Of a stretch of 64,000 nt of DNA, positions 8,135-18,611 are shown piece after piece (positions within the stretch are counted from its first letter, which is position 1; each line of letters starts with the position of its first letter). The DNA is taken from NCBI RefSeq assembly GCF_021049265.1, contig NZ_CP088018.1:3162001-3226000 (forward strand), given 5' to 3'. The translations under genes and the position numbers were made by a program. The notes under the pieces were generated by a model. The model did no database searches. It was given only the letters and a program-made list of their open reading frames with translations, and had not been told where the DNA came from. The stretch is from Ruania suaedae. Its GTDB lineage: Bacteria; Actinomycetota; Actinomycetes; Actinomycetales; Beutenbergiaceae.

Positions 8135-10192
8135 GTGAGACACGACCCGTACCGCTGGCTCGAGGACGTCGAGGGCACCGAGGCACTCGACTGGGTCCGC
8201 GCCCGCAACGCCGCGCAGGCCGCCACCCTGGCCGCGACGCCGGAGTTCACCGCCACCCGGGACCGGATCCGTTCCATCCTCGACTCGGACGAGAAGATCC
8301 CGGGCCTGTCCAAGGTGGGCGAGCACTACTACAACTTCTGGCGGGACGCCGATCACGAGCGGGGCCTCTGGCGCCGCACCACGCTGGAGTCCTACCGCAG
8401 CGCTTCCCCGCAGTGGGAGATCGTCCTCGACATCGACGCCCTGAACGAGGCCGAGGATGCGAACTGGGTCTGGCACGGCGCCTCGGTGCTGCGCACCGGC
8501 CCGGATGCCTACCGGCTGGCCATCGTGGACCTCTCCCGCGGCGGCGCCGACGCCGATGTCTCCCGCGAGTTCGACCTGCAGACCAAACAGTTCGTCGAGG
8601 GCGGTTTCCACCGTCCCGAGTCCAAGGGCGGCACCTCCTGGATCGACTCCGACACCCTGTTCGTGTTCACCGACACCGGCGAGGGGTCGATGACCACCTC
8701 CGGCTATCCCCGCATCGCCCGCCGGTGGCGCCGCGGCACCCCGCTGGAGCGGGCGGAGATCGTCTACGAGGGCGAGGCCGAGGACCTCTACATCGCCGCG
8801 ATGCACGACTCCACACCCGCGTTCGAGCGGGACCTGGTCTCGCGCGCCATCGCCTTCTACGAGCACGAGCTGTACCTGCTCGAGGAGGGCACCCTCACCC
8901 GGATCGACGTCCCCCGCTCGGCGAACCCGGGCCTGCACCGGGAGTGGCTCACCATCGAGCTGCGCGAGGACTGGACCGTCACCGACACCGACGAGGCCGG
9001 GCGCGCGATCACCCAGACCTACCCGGGCGGCTCCCTGCTCGCCCTCGGCCTGGAGACCTTCCTCGCCGGCTCGCGTGACTTCCACGTGCTCTACGAACCG
9101 ACCCCGAGCACGTCCCTGGCGGACTTCGCCTGGACCAGGAGCCACCTGGTGCTCAACATCCTGGACGACGTCAAGAACCGCCTCGTCGTCCTCACCCCCG
9201 ACGGCGGACGCTTCCGGGAGTCGGAGTTCGTGGGCGCCCCGCAGGTGGGCACCGTGGACGTCTCCCCGGTCGACCCGCGCGAGTCGGACGCCGTCTGGCT
9301 CTCCGCCACCGATTTCCTCACCCCGACGACGCTCTCGATCGCCGAGATCGGTGCCGAGCCCGAGCCGCTGAAAGCGATGCCGCAGTTCTTCGACCCGGCC
9401 GGTCTGGCGATGGAGCAGCACTTCGCCACCTCCGACGACGGCACGCAGGTCCCGTACTTCCTCGTGCGCCCCGAAGGCCTGACCCTGGACGGGTCCAACC
9501 CGACCCTGCTCTACGGCTACGGCGGCTTCGAGATCTCCCTGACCCCCACCTACTCCGGCGGGATGGGCAGTGCCTGGCTGGAGCGCGGCGGGGTGTACGT
9601 GCTCGCCAACATCCGTGGTGGCGGCGAGTACGGGCCCGCCTGGCACCAGGCCGCCCTGAAGGACAAGCGCCACAAGGCCTACGAGGACATGGCCGCCGTC
9701 GCGAAGGATCTCATCGCCCGGGGGGTCACCTCGCCGGAGCACCTCGGCGTGCAGGGCGGGTCCAACGGCGGGTTGCTCACCGGGAACATGCTCACGCAGT
9801 ATCCGCAGCTGTTCGGCGCCGTGGTGATCCAGGTGCCGCTGCTGGACATGCAGCGCTACTCCCACCTGCTCGCCGGCGCCTCCTGGATGGCCGAGTACGG
9901 CGACCCGGACGACCCGCAGCAGTGGGAGTTCATCCGCACCTTCTCGCCGTACCACCTGTTCGACCCCGAGGCCGAGTACCCGCCGGTGCTGCTGACCACC
10001 TCCACCCGCGACGACCGGGTCCATCCCGGCCACGCGCGCAAGATGGCGGCTCAGATGCTCGCGGCCGGCAAGGACGTCACCTACTACGAGAACATCGAGG
10101 GCGGGCACGGCGGGGCGGCGACCAATGCCCAGGCAGCGCACATGAGCGCCCTCGCCTACCGGTTCCTGGCTGAGCGCCTGGGACTGGGCTGA
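8135..10192 (+). CDS. Prolyl oligopeptidase family serine peptidase (S9A)
   Basis: A 685-residue cytoplasmic peptidase with the prolyl oligopeptidase layout: a short N-terminal helix (DPYRWLEDVEGTEALDWV), a beta-propeller region, and a C-terminal alpha/beta-hydrolase domain. The catalytic triad is visible as Ser543 in GGSNGGLL, Asp626 or Asp627 in STRDDRVHP and His658 in EGGHGG. It is expected to cleave short peptides after proline. GTG at 8135 is the start, with a GAGGA site about 7 bases upstream. Its stop lies within a small perfect palindrome (10189-10202) shared with the end of the convergent neighbour. Confidence 0.92.
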   Translation: MRHDPYRWLEDVEGTEALDWVRARNAAQAATLAATPEFTATRDRIRSILDSDEKIPGLSKVGEHYYNFWRDADHERGLWRRTTLESYRSASPQWEIVLDIDALNEAEDANWVWHGASVLRTGPDAYRLAIVDLSRGGADADVSREFDLQTKQFVEGGFHRPESKGGTSWIDSDTLFVFTDTGEGSMTTSGYPRIARRWRRGTPLERAEIVYEGEAEDLYIAAMHDSTPAFERDLVSRAIAFYEHELYLLEEGTLTRIDVPRSANPGLHREWLTIELREDWTVTDTDEAGRAITQTYPGGSLLALGLETFLAGSRDFHVLYEPTPSTSLADFAWTRSHLVLNILDDVKNRLVVLTPDGGRFRESEFVGAPQVGTVDVSPVDPRESDAVWLSATDFLTPTTLSIAEIGAEPEPLKAMPQFFDPAGLAMEQHFATSDDGTQVPYFLVRPEGLTLDGSNPTLLYGYGGFEISLTPTYSGGMGSAWLERGGVYVLANIRGGGEYGPAWHQAALKDKRHKAYEDMAAVAKDLIARGVTSPEHLGVQGGSNGGLLTGNMLTQYPQLFGAVVIQVPLLDMQRYSHLLAGASWMAEYGDPDDPQQWEFIRTFSPYHLFDPEAEYPPVLLTTSTRDDRVHPGHARKMAAQMLAAGKDVTYYENIEGGHGGAATNAQAAHMSALAYRFLAERLGLG

Positions 10193-10198
10193 GGCGCC

Positions 10199-10981
10199 TC
10201 AGGAGGATCGCAGGGCCGAGGGCCACGGCCCCAGCTCGGGCAGTGGCACCTCCCGGTCCCCCTGCAGCGCCGTCGGCGGCTCAGCCACCTCCCGGCCGGC
10301 GAGCCAGGCCGTCAGCTGCACCAGGGACCCGGTGATGAGCAGCGGCTTCTTCGGCACCCGCACGAGCGGGCCGATCGCGAAGTTCGAGCCGGTCACCGTG
10401 TAGCTGAACTCCTCGTCCGGGGCATCGAGCGCGATCTCGGCGTTCTCGGGCAGGCGCACCGAGAGGAAATCGACCAGGTGCTCGGTCAGCTCACGGGACC
10501 AGGCATCCTCCGGGCGGGCACCGCAGTCCAGGTCGACCAGGTGCACGCGCGTCTCGCGCCACCAGGCCAGCGCCACGTCGACCACGGTCCCCTGCCGGAA
10601 GGTGACGGGCTCGTACCAGATCAGGTCGTCGGCGTCGGGGCGGCTGGCGTGGTGCCGCGCCCGCAGGGTGCGCAGTGCTGCCAGGTGCTCGGCATGGCTG
10701 AACCCGGATCGGCTCTCGACGGCGCGATCGAGCTCGGCGCGGCCGCCCGCCAGGAAGGGCACCTGTTGCCCGCGGGCGGCCTGCTCGATCTGCACGGCGA
10801 GCGCCTCGCCGACCACCTCGACGTGGGCAAGGACGTGGCTGCGGGTCCACCCCGGCAGCGGGACCGGCTGGCGCAGGCCCTCCTCCTCGAGGCCCACCAC
10901 GGCCTCGATCATCGTGTCCAAGCCGGTCTCCGCCTCCTCGACGGCGCGCAGATGATCGGTGGTCGGGTCGGTCGGCGTCAT
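10199..10981 (-). CDS. Maleylpyruvate isomerase/DinB-fold family protein
   Basis: A 260-residue protein of the mycothiol-dependent maleylpyruvate isomerase-like (MDMPI_N/DinB-fold) group common in actinobacteria. The candidate metal ligands typical of the fold are visible: a histidine in RSHVLAHVEVVGEAL and the Glu and His of WWRETRVHLVDLD. Members act as mycothiol S-transferases or isomerases, but the substrate cannot be predicted here. ATG at 10981 overlaps the stop of the upstream PNPOx-like gene (ATGA), so they are translationally coupled. The C-terminal roughly 60 residues (SCP2-like position) follow the usual two-domain layout. Confidence 0.75.
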   Translation of the reverse strand: MTPTDPTTDHLRAVEEAETGLDTMIEAVVGLEEEGLRQPVPLPGWTRSHVLAHVEVVGEALAVQIEQAARGQQVPFLAGGRAELDRAVESRSGFSHAEHLAALRTLRARHHASRPDADDLIWYEPVTFRQGTVVDVALAWWRETRVHLVDLDCGARPEDAWSRELTEHLVDFLSVRLPENAEIALDAPDEEFSYTVTGSNFAIGPLVRVPKKPLLITGSLVQLTAWLAGREVAEPPTALQGDREVPLPELGPWPSALRSS

Positions 10982-11628
10982 GGCCACACCAGTCCCCTGC
11001 GCCAGGTCCCCTCGAGGGCGTAGCGCAGGCGGATCTGTCCGCCACCGGGCCGGGCGGCCCAGAACTCCACAGTCGTGGCCGCGATCGCATAGCACCGCCA
11101 GGTGGGCGGCACCCGGCCGGGCTCCCGCTCGACGGCGTCCCTCGCCTCCGCGTAGGCGCGGTCATAGGTCTCCATGCTCTCGAGCGGCTCGCTCTGCACA
11201 CCGGTCATCGTCGCGGCGCGCGCGCCCGGGTGGCGCTCGAGGAAGTCGGCCGCCGCGGCTTCGTCGCCGAGATCGCGCACCGGCCCGCCGATCCGCACCT
11301 GCCGGCCGATCGGCGCCCAGAACGCCGTCAGGGCGGCGAGCGGGTTCGCGGCCACCGCCTCGGCCTTCGGGCTACGCGCATCGGTGGCGATCACCCAGTC
11401 GCCGTCAGTGAGGTCCTTGAGGATGACGGTCCGGGCGCCGACCTCTCCGCCCGGGGTCGCCGTCGCGAGATTCAGGGCGTGCGGCAGGGGCAGCCCGCGA
11501 TCGGCTGCGAGCTGCAGCCAGTCGGTGAAGAGCTCGGCCGGGTTCTCGGGGGCGGCATCGGGATCGAATGCCACGAGCGCGTCGCGGTCGAGGGCGGGCA
11601 ACTCACTCAACCAGGTCCGCAGGCTCAT
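10978..11628 (-). CDS. Pyridoxamine 5'-phosphate oxidase family protein
   Basis: A 216-residue FMN split-barrel flavoprotein resembling PdxH, which oxidises PNP/PMP to pyridoxal phosphate. Recognisable blocks are DWLQLAADRGLPLPHALNLAT, ARTVILKDLTDGDWVIATD and the paired NPLAALTAFWAPIGRQVRI. However, the C-terminal substrate-binding RLHDR block usual in PdxH is missing: the protein has RPGGGQIRLRYALEG and ends in GLVWP rather than a RLAP-like end. It may therefore be a PNPOx relative with a different substrate. ATG at 11628 gives the family-like N-terminus. It is coupled to the downstream DinB-fold gene by a 4-base overlap. Confidence 0.75.
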   Translation of the reverse strand: MSLRTWLSELPALDRDALVAFDPDAAPENPAELFTDWLQLAADRGLPLPHALNLATATPGGEVGARTVILKDLTDGDWVIATDARSPKAEAVAANPLAALTAFWAPIGRQVRIGGPVRDLGDEAAAADFLERHPGARAATMTGVQSEPLESMETYDRAYAEARDAVEREPGRVPPTWRCYAIAATTVEFWAARPGGGQIRLRYALEGTWRRGLVWP

Positions 11629-11714
11629 CCCCCGATCATGACCGCCGGGGAGCACCGGCGCCAACCCTGCGCAGCCGTGCGGCGCGCAGAGCCGGCGACG
11701 ACGAACCAGCCGGG

Positions 11715-13361
11715 TCAGTCCCCGCCGGGCCCCACGGCGCCGAAGTCCTCAGCGGCGATCAACGGTGCCAGCACCTGGCGCACCTCGCCGCGGGCGAAGT
11801 ACCGGTGCAGGGCGTCATGCCCGAGCACATTCCCGACGGCGCCCATCACCATCCCCTGGTCCAGGGACAGGTACCGTTCGGCCACCGTACCGTCGGTGGC
11901 CACCGCGTCGTAGAAGCCGCCCGGCCCGTAGGCGCCGAGGTCGGTGGCCATCGCGTCGAGGTTCTCCAGGGCTGCCTGCGGCGCGTAGTACATCCCGAGG
12001 AAGGCGGCGTGGGGCGTCATCACGCCGGTGCCGTACTCGGGGTCCGGGTTGGCGGCCTCACGGCAGTCGCCGTAGCCGATGTCGGCGTCGGTCTTCTCCA
12101 CGTCGGAGGTGTAGCCGTCGGACTGGATGCCGGCCAGGTCCACGCCGTACTCGCGGTACCCGGCGAACGGGTCGGAGGAGGGGGAGAAGCCCCAGTACCC
12201 GTAGGCCTCCTCACCGTGGCGGATCTGCGTCTCGACGGCGGCGGGGTGGTTCATCGCCCACGAGTCGGCTCCCCAGCGCGCCTCGGGGACGATCATGTCC
12301 GGCATCAGCTCCTCGAACATCGCGCCGCCCCAGGTGGGCACGAAGCGCATCTCGTCGTAGCCATAGGTGCCCTGGAAGACCTCCACGCCCTGGTGGGTCA
12401 CGGTCTCGCCCACAGGCTCCTGCTCCTGCCAGGACCAGTCGCAGCCGCCCGGCATGGTGCGGTAGAGCGAGTAGTAGCCCTCCGCAGGGATCTGCCCCTG
12501 CGCGATCCCGACATACACCGCGATCCGCGTCTCGGAGTTCAGCACGTCGTAGTGGTGGCAGGTGTAGTACAGGTCCTCACCACCTGGCTCACCGTAGTTC
12601 GCCGGCTCGGCGCACTGCTCAGCGGGCGGTTGCTCGGTCCAGAAGCCCCCACGGTTCCAGCCGGGCAGGTCACCGCCGCGGGCGTCGGGGTTGTAGAAGT
12701 AGCTGAAGTCCATCTCGTCCAGGAGGGTCTGCGCCTGCTCACGCAGCGCCGGCTCGGCGTGGCGGACGATCATGAAGGCGGCGGCGAGCCAGCCGTTGTC
12801 GACGGTGGAGACGAAGTGGTCGATCTGCTCGCCGGAGTCGAACTCGTCCAGCAGGTCGCCGCTCGCTTCGTCGTACCAGTTGAAATAGAGGCCGCTGGCC
12901 TCGTGGTTCTCCATCGACGCGAGGGTCTCGAGGGTGAGGGACATCCGCTCGCGCGCGTCGGCACGCGAGATCAGTCCGAGATCGCGGGCGACCACCGTGC
13001 TCCACAGGTAGGAGCCGATGTTGGTCGGGGAGGTGTACCCGGAACGGCTTGCCGGCGAGAGGTCGCCCTCGATGTTGTCGGCCGGCAGCCCCGTGGATGG
13101 AGCGGTCATCGCATCCATCGAGGCCCACGTGTCCGCCGCCCACTGGCGCACCTGGGCGCGGTCGGAGCGATCCAGCTGTGCCCAGGGAGGCTGGCCGCCG
13201 GTGGTGCGCCAGTCGTTCCCGGCACCGTTGTCCCTGTCGGCCACTGAGCCTGGGGCACCCGGGTCGAACTGCCCACCTGGGCCGGGAGGTGCTGCCGCTG
13301 CTGCCAGCGGGGTCAGCGCGAGCGCCGCCCCGGCCAGCACGGCTGTCAGTCGTGCGCGCAT
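11715..13361 (-). CDS. Secreted glucoamylase-like glycosidase
   Basis: A 548-residue exported protein with a signal peptide (MRARLTAVLAGAALALTPLA, then AAAAP). The mature part resembles the (alpha/alpha)6-barrel glucoamylase-like domain found alone or at the end of cyclic glucan synthases: blocks NIGSYLWSTVVARDLGLIS, STVDNGWLAAAFMIVRHAEP, VPTWGGAMFEELMPDM and YGYWGFSPSSDPFAGYREYG. It probably acts on an extracellular glucan; the exact substrate is unknown. ATG at 13361 has a GAAGGGA site upstream and gives a clean signal peptide. A perfect 14-base palindrome lies about 130 bases upstream. Confidence 0.78.
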   Translation of the reverse strand: MRARLTAVLAGAALALTPLAAAAAPPGPGGQFDPGAPGSVADRDNGAGNDWRTTGGQPPWAQLDRSDRAQVRQWAADTWASMDAMTAPSTGLPADNIEGDLSPASRSGYTSPTNIGSYLWSTVVARDLGLISRADARERMSLTLETLASMENHEASGLYFNWYDEASGDLLDEFDSGEQIDHFVSTVDNGWLAAAFMIVRHAEPALREQAQTLLDEMDFSYFYNPDARGGDLPGWNRGGFWTEQPPAEQCAEPANYGEPGGEDLYYTCHHYDVLNSETRIAVYVGIAQGQIPAEGYYSLYRTMPGGCDWSWQEQEPVGETVTHQGVEVFQGTYGYDEMRFVPTWGGAMFEELMPDMIVPEARWGADSWAMNHPAAVETQIRHGEEAYGYWGFSPSSDPFAGYREYGVDLAGIQSDGYTSDVEKTDADIGYGDCREAANPDPEYGTGVMTPHAAFLGMYYAPQAALENLDAMATDLGAYGPGGFYDAVATDGTVAERYLSLDQGMVMGAVGNVLGHDALHRYFARGEVRQVLAPLIAAEDFGAVGPGGD

Positions 13362-13492
13362 GCCGTCGATCCCTTCGTCGCGAACGTGTCCATGCACGAG
13401 GCGCGTCGAGTTCACCCTGCCGTCCGCCACGTTGCGGCGGGCCGGCGGCGAGCATCGCACCGGAAAGGGTGCTGCGCCGTCGCGCTCCCGAC

Positions 13493-13506
13493 TGTATGCG
13501 CATACA
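13493..13506. promoter_or_regulatory. Palindromic operator candidate upstream of secreted glycosidase
   Basis: TGTATGCGCATACA is a perfect 14-base palindrome with a central CG, the usual form of LacI-family sites. It lies 132 bases before the start of the secreted glycosidase gene (minus strand). No regulator gene is adjacent, so a regulator elsewhere would have to bind it. Confidence 0.5.
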
Positions 13507-13577
13507 TCGGGTGCGGCAAGGGCGGGGAGCCAGCGGCGCCCGGACCGCTGCAGCACGGCCCGGGCACCGCAGCGGGG

Positions 13578-14285
13578 TCAGTCGCGCTCGGCGAGGACCC
13601 CGGTGTTCTGCGACGTCTTGATCGTTGCGACCACGAACTCGAGCCCGATCCGCACGCCGATGAGGAACAGCACCGGCGGGATCCAACCGAACAGGATCGC
13701 GAGCACGCCGAGGATGGCGCCGCCGCCGTCGTTGCGGCCGTAGGGGTCTGCCATGCTGCTCAGCGCACCGGCGCCGAAGCCGCTGATGATCGCTCCGAGG
13801 TACCAGAGGATCGCGATGACGATGGCGATGATGAAGATGACCTTGGCGAAGGTCAGCGTCACGTACTTCGAGAACGAGAAGTCGAAGAACGCGCTGAAGA
13901 AGCCGTTCCCGCTCCCCCCGCCGCTGCCACCGGCCTGCGGGTAACCGGGGCCGTACCCGGCCGCGGGCTGACCGCCGTATCCGGGCATCGGCTGCCCGGG
14001 TGGTGCGTAGCCCGGCCCGCCGGGCTGCTGCCCGGCGTCCCCGTAGCCCGGCTGCTGCCCGGCGTCACCGTAACCCTGCTGCTGCCCGGGGTCGGAGTAG
14101 GCCGGCTGCTGCGAGGCACCCCCGTAGGACGGCGTGGCCGCGGGCGGTTGCTGGGACGCGGAGCCGTACGAGGGCGGCTGCTGCGAGGACGACCCGTAGG
14201 ACGGCGTCCCGGCCGGAGGCGGCTGCTGCTGCCCGTAGGCGGGGTTCGGCTCGTTCTGGCCCGGCGGGGGCGGGGTGTAGGACAT
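13578..14285 (-). CDS. DUF4282 membrane protein with Pro/Gly/Tyr-rich N-terminus
   Basis: A 235-residue protein. Residues 1-125 are a low-complexity cytoplasmic stretch built from repeats of the type YGDAGQQPG and SYGSxSQQPP. The rest (FFSAFFDFSFSKYVTLTF onward) matches the DUF4282 pattern with two membrane segments (FIIAIVIAILWYLGAIIS and LGVLAILFGWIPPVLFLIG) and the conserved RIGLEFVVATIKTSQNT. Function is unknown. The repeat region resembles disordered tails of other actinobacterial membrane proteins and may drive protein association. Confidence 0.8.
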   Translation of the reverse strand: MSYTPPPPGQNEPNPAYGQQQPPPAGTPSYGSSSQQPPSYGSASQQPPAATPSYGGASQQPAYSDPGQQQGYGDAGQQPGYGDAGQQPGGPGYAPPGQPMPGYGGQPAAGYGPGYPQAGGSGGGSGNGFFSAFFDFSFSKYVTLTFAKVIFIIAIVIAILWYLGAIISGFGAGALSSMADPYGRNDGGGAILGVLAILFGWIPPVLFLIGVRIGLEFVVATIKTSQNTGVLAERD

Positions 14286-14374
14286 GGGGACCTCCAGGAG
14301 TGGGAGCGATACCCCACGACCCTAGCCATGCCCACTGACGTTGGACACTCCTGCGCGGCGAACCCCGGCGACCC

Positions 14375-14788
14375 TCAGCGCTGCGGACGCCAGAGCACCA
14401 TTGCGTTCGACTGCACCCGGCGCAACCGGGTGCCGAGCGGGACGGCGACGACGTCGCCGGCGGCGTCGGCGGTGAACACCCGGCGGTTCAGGCCAGCTCG
14501 ATCGCGCAGCCGCGCGTTGTCCACCTCGAGGCGTTCGTTCTCGGCCGCGAGCTCGAGGATGCGCTTGATGCCCGCGAGGTTGATGCCCTCCTCCTGGGAG
14601 AGCCGCTGCACCTCGCGCAGCACGTCCACGTCGCGCTGGGAGTAGCGCCGGCCCTGCCCACGGGCGCGCCGGGGTACCACCAGGCCGAGCCGGTCGTACT
14701 GGCGCAGCGTCTGGGGGTGCATCCCGGCACGCTCGGCGGCTATCGAGATCAGGAAGATCGGTGCGTCGTAGCCGGCCATCAGGCTCAC
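14375..14788 (-). CDS. hspR: HspR, MerR-family heat-shock repressor
   Basis: A 137-residue DNA-binding autorepressor of the dnaK operon. The MerR-type winged helix is at residues 12-80 ([39 protein letters not shown]), followed by a short coiled coil ([17 protein letters not shown]). HspR binds HAIR repeats with DnaK as co-repressor; two such repeats lie upstream of dnaK in this window. Two starts are possible: GTG at 14788, which overlaps the dnaJ stop (GTGA), and ATG at 14779; the overlap favours GTG. It is the last gene of the chaperone operon. Confidence 0.95.
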   Translation of the reverse strand: MSLMAGYDAPIFLISIAAERAGMHPQTLRQYDRLGLVVPRRARGQGRRYSQRDVDVLREVQRLSQEEGINLAGIKRILELAAENERLEVDNARLRDRAGLNRRVFTADAAGDVVAVPLGTRLRRVQSNAMVLWRPQR

Positions 14789-15810
14789 CCCTTCGCGGCT
14801 GCAGCCAGGTGCGCGCGGGGGTCCGTGCCGTCGGAGGCAGCTGCGAAGGCCTCGAGCGCCTCGGCGGCGTCCTTGCTGAGGTTGCGGGGCACGGCCACCT
14901 CGACCGTGACGATCAGGTCGCCGTCGCCGTTCTTGCCCGGCACCCCACGACCCTTGGCACGCAACCGGGAACCCGACTGCGTGCCGGCCGGGACCTTGAG
15001 CCGCACCTGTTCCCCGGAGAGTGTGGGCACCGCGATCGTGGCGCCGTTGACCGCCTCGGGGAAGGTGATCGGCACGGTGATGGTGAGGTTCTTGCCTTTC
15101 ATGGCGAACACTGGGTGCGGCTCCACGTGGACGGTGACGATCAGGTCGCCGGCAGGCCCGCCGCTGGGCGAGGGCTGCCCCTTGCCGGCCAACCGGATCT
15201 TCTGCCCGTCCCGCACACCGGCGGGAATACGGACGGTCATCGACCGGCTGCGCTCGAGCGTGAGGGAGACGGTCGCGCCCTCGACGGCGGAACGGAAGGG
15301 CAACGAGGCCGAGGTGGTGATGTCCCCGCCCTTGGCCGGGGCGCTGCGCTGGAACCCGGCAGACCCGGTGGGCCCGGTACCGGGCATGCCCCCGCCGAAC
15401 AGGCCGCCGAGGATGTCCTCGAAGCCGCCGCCGGGCATCCCGCCACCGGGCGAGCTGTAGCGCACGCGGGAGCCGCCTCCGGCGCCGGTGAACATGCCGC
15501 CGAAGAGATCCTCGAACCCGGCAGCCCCGGCCGCCCCGGCGCCGCCCGGGCCGGAGGCGAACCGGGGCCCGCCTCCGGCCATGGCGCGCAGTCCGTCGTA
15601 CTGCTTGCGCTGCTCAGGGTCGGAGAGCACCCCGTAGGCCTCGCCGATCTCCTTGAACTTCTGCTCCGCCTGGGCGTCCCCCGGGTTCTGGTCGGGGTGC
15701 CAGGTGCGGGCCAGCTTGCGGTAGGCCTTCTTGATCGCGGCGGCGTCGGCGTCCTTGGGTACACCCAGCGTCGCGTAGAAGTCCTTCTCCAGCCAGTCCT
15801 GCCCCGTCAT
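14785..15810 (-). CDS. dnaJ: DnaJ co-chaperone without zinc-finger (type II)
   Basis: A 341-residue J-domain protein that stimulates the DnaK ATPase. The J domain at residues 9-72 has the HPD motif ([11 protein letters not shown]). It is followed by a Gly/Phe/Met-rich linker and two substrate-binding beta-domains. The CxxCxGxG zinc-finger repeats of classical DnaJ are absent, so this is the type II form often found in the actinobacterial dnaK operon; a second zinc-finger DnaJ is probably elsewhere. It lies 64 bases downstream of grpE and overlaps hspR by 4 bases. Confidence 0.95.
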   Translation of the reverse strand: MTGQDWLEKDFYATLGVPKDADAAAIKKAYRKLARTWHPDQNPGDAQAEQKFKEIGEAYGVLSDPEQRKQYDGLRAMAGGGPRFASGPGGAGAAGAAGFEDLFGGMFTGAGGGSRVRYSSPGGGMPGGGFEDILGGLFGGGMPGTGPTGSAGFQRSAPAKGGDITTSASLPFRSAVEGATVSLTLERSRSMTVRIPAGVRDGQKIRLAGKGQPSPSGGPAGDLIVTVHVEPHPVFAMKGKNLTITVPITFPEAVNGATIAVPTLSGEQVRLKVPAGTQSGSRLRAKGRGVPGKNGDGDLIVTVEVAVPRNLSKDAAEALEAFAAASDGTDPRAHLAAAAKG

Positions 15811-15874
15811 GTCGCCACACCTCCTTCGATCCTCGTGCCATCCACCGGTGCCGGCCCTGGGTACCTGCGCGCGG

Positions 15875-16560
15875 TCACTGCGGGCCGGTCACCGCGACCC
15901 GGGCCGGCCGCACCACACGCTCACCCACCCGGTATCCGGGCTGGAGCACCTGGCTGACCGTCTCGGACTCGGCCTCCTCGCTGGTGGAGTGCATGAGCGC
16001 CTCGTGCACGTTCGGGTCGAAGTCCTCCCCGGTCGCGCCGAACCGCTCCACCTCGAACCGGGTGGTCAGCGTCGCCTCGAGCTTCTCCACCACGGACGCG
16101 AGCGGGCCCTCGAGTCCGCCGTGCTGGCGAGCCGCGTCGACGTCGTCGAGCACCGGGATCAGCGCCTCCACGACCGACTCGACGCCACGCCCCTTCTCCG
16201 CCTGCGCCTCCACCCGGGACCGCTTGACGAACTGGTTGAAGCGCTGGTCGAGGTTGTACAGGTCGGCCTTGGCGCGCGCGAGCTGATCCTGCAGATCGGC
16301 GGCCTGAGCCTGTGCGGCTGCCACCGGATCGTCGGCGCCCGTCTCGGTGGCGGAGCCGGCGGCGGAGTTCCCGCCCAGGGGCTCGGAGGCTGCGCCGTCG
16401 GGGTCCTGCACGGCTGCGGTGGCCGCAGCGTCGGCTGCGGCCACCTCCTCCGGGGTGCGCAGCTCGCCCGTGATCGGGTCCAGCCGGCGCTTGTCGCGCA
16501 CGACCGGCTGCTCCTCCGGGTTGGGCGTGCCTGACTGGTCAGGTCGCTGGTCGGGCTCGG

Positions 16561-16564
<4 letters not shown>
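15875..16564 (-). CDS. grpE: GrpE nucleotide exchange factor
   Basis: A 229-residue exchange factor that releases ADP from DnaK. Residues 1-75 are an acidic, disordered stretch; the long dimerisation helix ([40 protein letters not shown]) and the C-terminal beta domain ([17 protein letters not shown] and [18 protein letters not shown]) are intact. The GTG start at 16564 overlaps the dnaK stop (GTGA), indicating translational coupling. Confidence 0.95.
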
Positions 16565-18435
<1,871 letters not shown>

Positions 18436-18477
18436 GGTCTGCTGCTCCTTCCGCTCCGGGGATGCCGGAGGCGAGTG

Positions 18478-18498
18478 GTTGAGTCTTCCGCACTCAAG
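18478..18498 (-). promoter_or_regulatory. HAIR box 1 (HspR operator) of dnaK operon
   Basis: GTTGAGT-N7-ACTCAAG matches the HspR inverted-repeat consensus CTTGAGT-N7-ACTCAAG except for the first base. It is 43 bases upstream of the dnaK start. Confidence 0.88.
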
Positions 18499-18540
18499 TG
18501 TGCGGCGGACCGATCCGAAGATCAAATCGAGAGCACTGAA

Positions 18541-18561
18541 CTTGAGTCTCTATGGCTCAAC
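18541..18561 (-). promoter_or_regulatory. HAIR box 2 (weaker HspR operator)
   Basis: CTTGAGT-N7-GCTCAAC keeps one perfect HAIR half-site and five of seven bases of the other, with the correct spacing. It is 42 bases further upstream than box 1; two sites per dnaK promoter are known in actinobacteria. Confidence 0.75.
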
Positions 18562-18611
18562 TACGTGCGCGGGCAGACTATTCCCGACGGCGTGCGCACC
18601 CGCGGTCCACC

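Noticed and set aside
5538-10141. Two long minus-strand open frames (783 and 751 codons) opposite tdh, kbl and the prolyl oligopeptidase gene
   Set aside because: They lie opposite genes with intact catalytic motifs and have the His/Gly/Asp-rich composition of GC-rich antisense frames; no start signals or motifs support them.
11568-13247. A 559-codon plus-strand frame opposite the secreted glycosidase gene
   Set aside because: The opposite strand has a signal peptide, a start with a ribosome-binding site and family motifs; the plus-strand frame has none.
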